Assembly (NCBI GenBank): GCA_023423335.1
Contig: JAFAFU010000034.1
Location: 1 to 46,163, forward strand
Reading direction: 5' to 3'
DNA: 46,163 nt
From: Bacillota bacterium
GTDB taxonomy: Bacteria; Bacillota; Clostridia; Lachnospirales; Lachnospiraceae
In this document: piece after piece, positions 42,630 through 46,163 of the stretch
Layout: every line of letters starts with the position of its first letter
Position numbering within the stretch: the first letter of the stretch is position 1
Notes under the pieces: model-generated
Database searches by the model: none
What the model was told of the DNA's origin: nothing
The model's input: only the letters and a program-made list of their open reading frames with translations
Translations under genes and position numbers: made by a program

Positions 42630-42649
42630 GATTTCTCCTCCTGCGCTCT

Positions 42650-43804
42650 TTATGAATTATTGTTCATCCAGCCTTCCATATAATCTACTACACATTTCGA
42701 AGCATTTCCCCGGTCTGCCATCCCCACACTGTCCAGGTACTCCAACACCTTGTTCCTGTAAGAATCTTCTTTAAAGTCCGCAATGTTCTTCATAAGCGTT
42801 TCATTATCCTTTGCAATGTGATATGGAAGACTGAAATAGTCAATGTAAAAATCCCGTTCCACAGCATATTCCATTACATCCGAGGCAAATAAGAAAACCG
42901 GCTTGCCGGTCAGGGAAAACTCGCTGATAACGCTGGAATAATCAGAGATCAGTATATCTGAGGCTGCAAGAAGTTCCTGCATGTCATCATAATGGGAAGC
43001 ATTCAGAATTTGTTCATTGTATACTACATCTCCTGCCCGGAACAGCATGGTTGGATGCAGCCGCAGCAATACAGTCCATGTCCCGCCAAATTTTGCAGAT
43101 AAGGTGTTCCGTAACAATTCCGTATCCAATCGGTAATAATCAAGATTACGGCTATTCCGATAGGTAGGAGCATACAGTACTGTTTTCCTGTCTGTCTGCA
43201 GGTTAAAATATTCATATACCTTGGTACGTATCTCGCTGCTATCACCGATCAGAATATCATTTCTTGGATAGCCGCATTCCATGATTTCACCATGATACAA
43301 AAAAGCACTCCGATAAATTTTTGAACAGCATGCACTGTTTGAAATCATGAGATTCACAATCTTATCCATATGCTTAGAGGTTTTCTCGTATGGTTTGTTG
43401 CCATAATTCCTTGGATTATCCGCCCCTATTTTCTTCATGGGGCCTCCTCCTCCATGCCATGTCTCAATAAAGCACTGGGTCTTACGTTTCTTATAATGGG
43501 GAAGTTTCCTTTGATTATCTACCCATATTCCGGCAGTGGCAAGCTCATACAGCGCCTTAACGGATTCGTATTTTACGGTACGAATCTTATCAGGAAATCT
43601 TGCATCAGTAAAGTCCGTCAGCCAAACCAAATCCCAATCCAGCTTTCTTCTCAGGATTTCCTCTGCTATATATTTGGGATTACATCCATATCCCTTTCCT
43701 ACATAATTGGCAAACACAATTTTATTCTTTTTTATAGGAAAAAGCCTGAAAAGATAGAATAGTGATGTGATATATAGGTGTACAATCCAGTTATCTTTTT
43801 TCAT
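42650..43804 (-). CDS. CDP-glycerol glycerophosphotransferase family protein (TagF-like)
   Basis: A 384-residue GT-B type polymerase or primase of teichoic-acid-like polymers. The N-terminus carries an amphipathic membrane-binding stretch (WIVHLYITSLFYLFRLFP). Catalytic blocks are FIETWHGGGGPMKKIG (His base, near 120), SNSACCSKIYRSAF, VLYAPTYRNS and the donor site ILISDYSSVISEFSLTGKPVFLF (near 310). It transfers polyol phosphate from a CDP-activated donor. At this size it resembles TagB/TarL-type enzymes lacking the large N-terminal extension. The second such enzyme of the cluster is cut by the right edge. Confidence 0.9.
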   Translation of the reverse strand: MKKDNWIVHLYITSLFYLFRLFPIKKNKIVFANYVGKGYGCNPKYIAEEILRRKLDWDLVWLTDFTDARFPDKIRTVKYESVKALYELATAGIWVDNQRKLPHYKKRKTQCFIETWHGGGGPMKKIGADNPRNYGNKPYEKTSKHMDKIVNLMISNSACCSKIYRSAFLYHGEIMECGYPRNDILIGDSSEIRTKVYEYFNLQTDRKTVLYAPTYRNSRNLDYYRLDTELLRNTLSAKFGGTWTVLLRLHPTMLFRAGDVVYNEQILNASHYDDMQELLAASDILISDYSSVISEFSLTGKPVFLFASDVMEYAVERDFYIDYFSLPYHIAKDNETLMKNIADFKEDSYRNKVLEYLDSVGMADRGNASKCVVDYMEGWMNNNS

Positions 43805-43819
43805 TGGGATCTTCCTCCC

Positions 43820-44935
43820 CTACTTATTTTGAAGCTCCGATGTCTGTCGATCCGACATACTCTGCAGCATCCGCCGGTACATCTCCAAAAGTCCGACCTC
43901 CGCCTTCCATCCCAGAGCATTCAGCTTACTTGTATCCAGTTCTATCTTTACATCAGGATTATACCCGAGCGCCTGAGCATTCCCCAGTTCATATACCACC
44001 TTTATCCCAGCCTCCGGGTACAGCTCCGACAGCATCTGCGCCATATCTCTGATCGATATTGCCGTTGACTGGTTTGCTGTATTATAGGCTTCTCCATTCT
44101 TTCCCTTTAGCAGAATAAGCAGGATTGCCTTAACTGCATCCCTTGTATAACAATAATTCCGAACAGTTTCGCCCCTCGTATGCAGAAGGATATCTTTTTT
44201 TTCTAAGATACATCGCGCAAATTCAGCGAATACTCTATTATCATGATACCCGACTCCAGCTCCGAAGGTCTGGCTGAGTCTGGCAATCTTTACCGGAACT
44301 CCGTACTGCTTTACATAGGACGCACATAAACATTCAACCATCCTCTTACTTTCCGAGTAGCTGCTCCTGACATTCAATGGGTCTAAATATCCATAATCTT
44401 CTTCCCTGATATACTTCTTCCCTCTGTCCGTAACTCCATAGACCTCCAGAGACGATAAAAATACCATACTATCGGTCTTCTTTGTCTTCGCCAATTCCAG
44501 TAATTTTATACTTCCTGTCACTGCCGTTTTTATGGTATCAACCGGTATGTTAATAAAATCCTTTGAACCTGTGACACTGGCACCATGGATGATATAATCA
44601 ATGGGATACGGAATGAGCAAATCGTCCCGGATGTCTCCGCAATATATTGTAAGGCCGGAGTGACTACAGAATTCACCAAACACTCTTTTTGCTTTTTCTG
44701 CATCGCGTACATAAGCAATCACCTTTATATCAATCCCACGACTTTCTCTGCAGTATAACAGCGTCCGGACTATTTGGGAACCAATTAAGCCAGTGGCTCC
44801 GGTAATAAATACTGTTTTATTTTCCATCCGCTCAAAAGGGATATTACTATCAGTGATATTTATAATATCCTCCTCAAGTATACTATCCCCTTGAAAATAC
44901 CCTGCTGTCACAAGCACATTGTTATCCATCTTCAT
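43820..44935 (-). CDS. Extended SDR: NAD-dependent epimerase/dehydratase-like
   Basis: About 371 residues. An unusual N-terminal stretch of 40 residues precedes the Rossmann motif TVFITGATGLIGSQIVRTL (G-x2-G-x2-G). The SDR active site appears as VFLSSLEVYG and SYSESKRMVE (Tyr-x3-Lys). Close to the TarI-like gene, a role in making the CDP-polyol precursor is plausible, similar to the cytidylyltransferase-reductase fusions of capsule loci, but an epimerase acting on nucleotide sugars cannot be excluded. I place the start at 44935, where GGAGG lies 7 bases upstream. The ATG at 44959 overlaps the previous stop and has no ribosome site. Confidence 0.82.
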   Translation of the reverse strand: MKMDNNVLVTAGYFQGDSILEEDIINITDSNIPFERMENKTVFITGATGLIGSQIVRTLLYCRESRGIDIKVIAYVRDAEKAKRVFGEFCSHSGLTIYCGDIRDDLLIPYPIDYIIHGASVTGSKDFINIPVDTIKTAVTGSIKLLELAKTKKTDSMVFLSSLEVYGVTDRGKKYIREEDYGYLDPLNVRSSYSESKRMVECLCASYVKQYGVPVKIARLSQTFGAGVGYHDNRVFAEFARCILEKKDILLHTRGETVRNYCYTRDAVKAILLILLKGKNGEAYNTANQSTAISIRDMAQMLSELYPEAGIKVVYELGNAQALGYNPDVKIELDTSKLNALGWKAEVGLLEMYRRMLQSMSDRQTSELQNK

Positions 44936-44958
44936 CTCACTCCCTCCCAATCCTTTCA

Positions 44959-45678
44959 TTACAGGCCGAATATCTGGGAGTTCTCCCTTGCCTCACTGAT
45001 CGCCCTGAATATGTAATAATCAGACGGAGTTGTTATCTTAATGTTTTCATAAGGTCCTGCAACGGTTTTCAGTGAAAAACCATAATGACTCATAATTGAA
45101 GCTGAATCAATAAAATCATTTCTGCCTTCCCTGATTGCTTTTCTATGTGCTGACAGGATATCCGCCAGGTAAAAGCTTTGGGGGGCCTTTGCCATCATAC
45201 TTCTGCTTCTGTCATTGATCCTGTCAATATCGCCTTCATCATTGACTGTGATTACCGTCTCAACGGAGGGTGCAACCGTTATCGCCGAACCGTATTTTAT
45301 AACACCTGAAATATTATCTGTTATTACCTTTTCATTAATCAGCGGTCTCACACCATCATGAATCAATACCAGGCTGTCTCCGGGACACTCCCTTTCCAAA
45401 ATTTCCAGCCCATTGTAAATTGATTCCTGGCCTGTATTACCTCCTTCTACAATCCACTTAACCTTATGAATGGAAAATTGCCTTAGTCTGTCTTCCAAAT
45501 ATGGTATCCATGAAGCGATACAGACGACCACAATTGCATCTATATCCGCATGATGCTCAAAATGTTCGATCGTATGTATGATGATATCTTTTCCATGCAA
45601 TTTAAGGAATTGCTTCGGCGTCGTATTACTTTTCATACGGGTTCCGGCCCCACCTGCAAATATCAATACCGTATTCAT
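44959..45678 (-). CDS. IspD/TarI-type cytidylyltransferase
   Basis: A 239-residue CTP-dependent nucleotidyltransferase. The signature loop LIFAGGAGTRMKSNTTPKQF is at residues 5-24; the IHDGVRPLI metal segment (near 105) and the late NIKITTPSDYYI complete it. IspD makes an isoprenoid precursor and TarI makes CDP-ribitol; sequence alone seldom separates them. Its position between two TagF-type transferases and next to an SDR favours a CDP-polyol function. It overlaps the preceding gene by 4 bases (ATGA), so the two are translationally coupled. Confidence 0.87.
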   Translation of the reverse strand: MNTVLIFAGGAGTRMKSNTTPKQFLKLHGKDIIIHTIEHFEHHADIDAIVVVCIASWIPYLEDRLRQFSIHKVKWIVEGGNTGQESIYNGLEILERECPGDSLVLIHDGVRPLINEKVITDNISGVIKYGSAITVAPSVETVITVNDEGDIDRINDRSRSMMAKAPQSFYLADILSAHRKAIREGRNDFIDSASIMSHYGFSLKTVAGPYENIKITTPSDYYIFRAISEARENSQIFGL

Positions 45679-46163
45679 GCATCAACCTCCTTCTTCTCCA
45701 GTATCCTGCATATTTTATGGAACAGATCTTCACTTCCAAAATAACCCGGTGTAAAATCAAACACTCTCTGTTTTACTAATTCACGTTCGCTCTCGTAATG
45801 ATCCGCCGACAGAACCGCCCTTTCCAAATCCTCCTGATTCTCCACCTTGCAGCCCGGTGTAAGGTCGGCATAAGGAAAATACATTTCCCTTGAGCTTTTC
45901 ATATATTCCCCCAAGTCATAATCAAAAAACACGATTGGTTTGTCCATCAGCAGGAAATCAAAATATATGGATGAGTAATCTGTAATCAACACATCCATAT
46001 CACCAAGTAATGGATATGGATCCTCCTGCGGGTCCAGAATATAGATATTGGACGAGGCACATTTCGCAAATTCTTCCTTCTGCTTGGATTTAAGATGGAG
46101 CTTAATAAACAGAAATAAATTTTCTTTCAATAGGAACTGTTTAAGCCTTTCGCCGTCTATGAT
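45675..46163 (-). CDS. CDP-glycerol glycerophosphotransferase family protein, C-terminal part (cut by window edge)
   Basis: The frame continues to the window edge: codons upstream of the apparent TTG at 46130 read in frame without a stop, so the start is outside. The visible 162 residues include IKLHLKSKQ and the donor-binding block VLITDYSSIYFDFLLMDKPIVFF, followed by the YFPYADLTPG segment typical of TagF C-termini. It is the more upstream of two such transferases, which may act as primase and polymerase or use different polyols. Overlaps the TarI-like gene by 4 bases. Confidence 0.88.
   Translation of the reverse strand: MIDGERLKQFLLKENLFLFIKLHLKSKQKEEFAKCASSNIYILDPQEDPYPLLGDMDVLITDYSSIYFDFLLMDKPIVFFDYDLGEYMKSSREMYFPYADLTPGCKVENQEDLERAVLSADHYESERELVKQRVFDFTPGYFGSEDLFHKICRILEKKEVDA

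Noticed and set aside
46130..46130. TTG start of the right-edge glycerophosphotransferase
   Set aside because: The frame continues upstream to the window edge with family-like sequence, so the true start is outside.

Overview
The window looks like chromosomal DNA of a strictly anaerobic, plant-polymer-degrading Lachnospiraceae-type member of the Clostridia. This rests on moderate G+C, strong GGAGG ribosome binding sites, a secreted GH10 xylanase lipoprotein, a hprK-murB-rapZ-whiA-crh-type block, Big_2/SbsA-type surface proteins, a hemerythrin, and a TarI/TagF-type polyol-phosphate polymer locus. The genus is inference. Almost every gene is on the minus strand; only a small acidic membrane protein (6.4 kb) and pyrG (26.8 kb) are on plus.

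Region 1 (1-10.3 kb), accessory and envelope genes: the end of an IS3-like element runs off the left edge, followed by a hemerythrin lacking one iron ligand, a large Ig-domain surface protein with a long structured leader, a GT4 glycosyltransferase, a GH10 xylanase with a promoter and palindromic operator, a small acidic membrane protein, an ECF sigma/anti-sigma pair with a GGAAC-N17-CGTC promoter, and an ABC exporter.

Region 2 (10.4-28.9 kb), housekeeping: dnaE-pfkA, a polysaccharide deacetylase, and the block hprK-ROK glucokinase-murB-rapZ-whiA-crh. In that block the HPr-like protein has Glu15 instead of the phosphorylatable His but keeps Ser46, and yvcK is missing from its usual place between rapZ and whiA. 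Then come uvrC, ftsH, pyrG (with a leader that folds into competing antiterminator and terminator helices) and a divergent signal peptidase II gene whose 3' end overlaps that of pyrG.

Region 3 (28.9-34.9 kb), a putative surface-protein modification locus: a secreted 669-residue protein, a GT2-TPR glycosyltransferase and a Maf-like protein that stops exactly before the DUF115 domain are tightly packed. A full-length Maf/DUF115 paralogue lies upstream of them. No flagellin is visible, so the target may be the neighbouring surface protein.

Region 4 (35-46.2 kb), a cell-surface polymer cluster running off the right edge: two TagF-type glycerophosphotransferases, a TarI/IspD cytidylyltransferase with an SDR, two pyruvyl-transferase-family proteins, one GT4 and two GT2 enzymes, an FrhB-like Fe-S protein, and a Rossmann-like module found once alone and twice fused. 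A remnant of UDP-glucose dehydrogenase (about 50 codons) marks its left boundary, suggesting past replacement or deletion of polysaccharide genes.

No tRNA, rRNA or CRISPR array was seen. All assignments were made by reading motifs; no database search was run.
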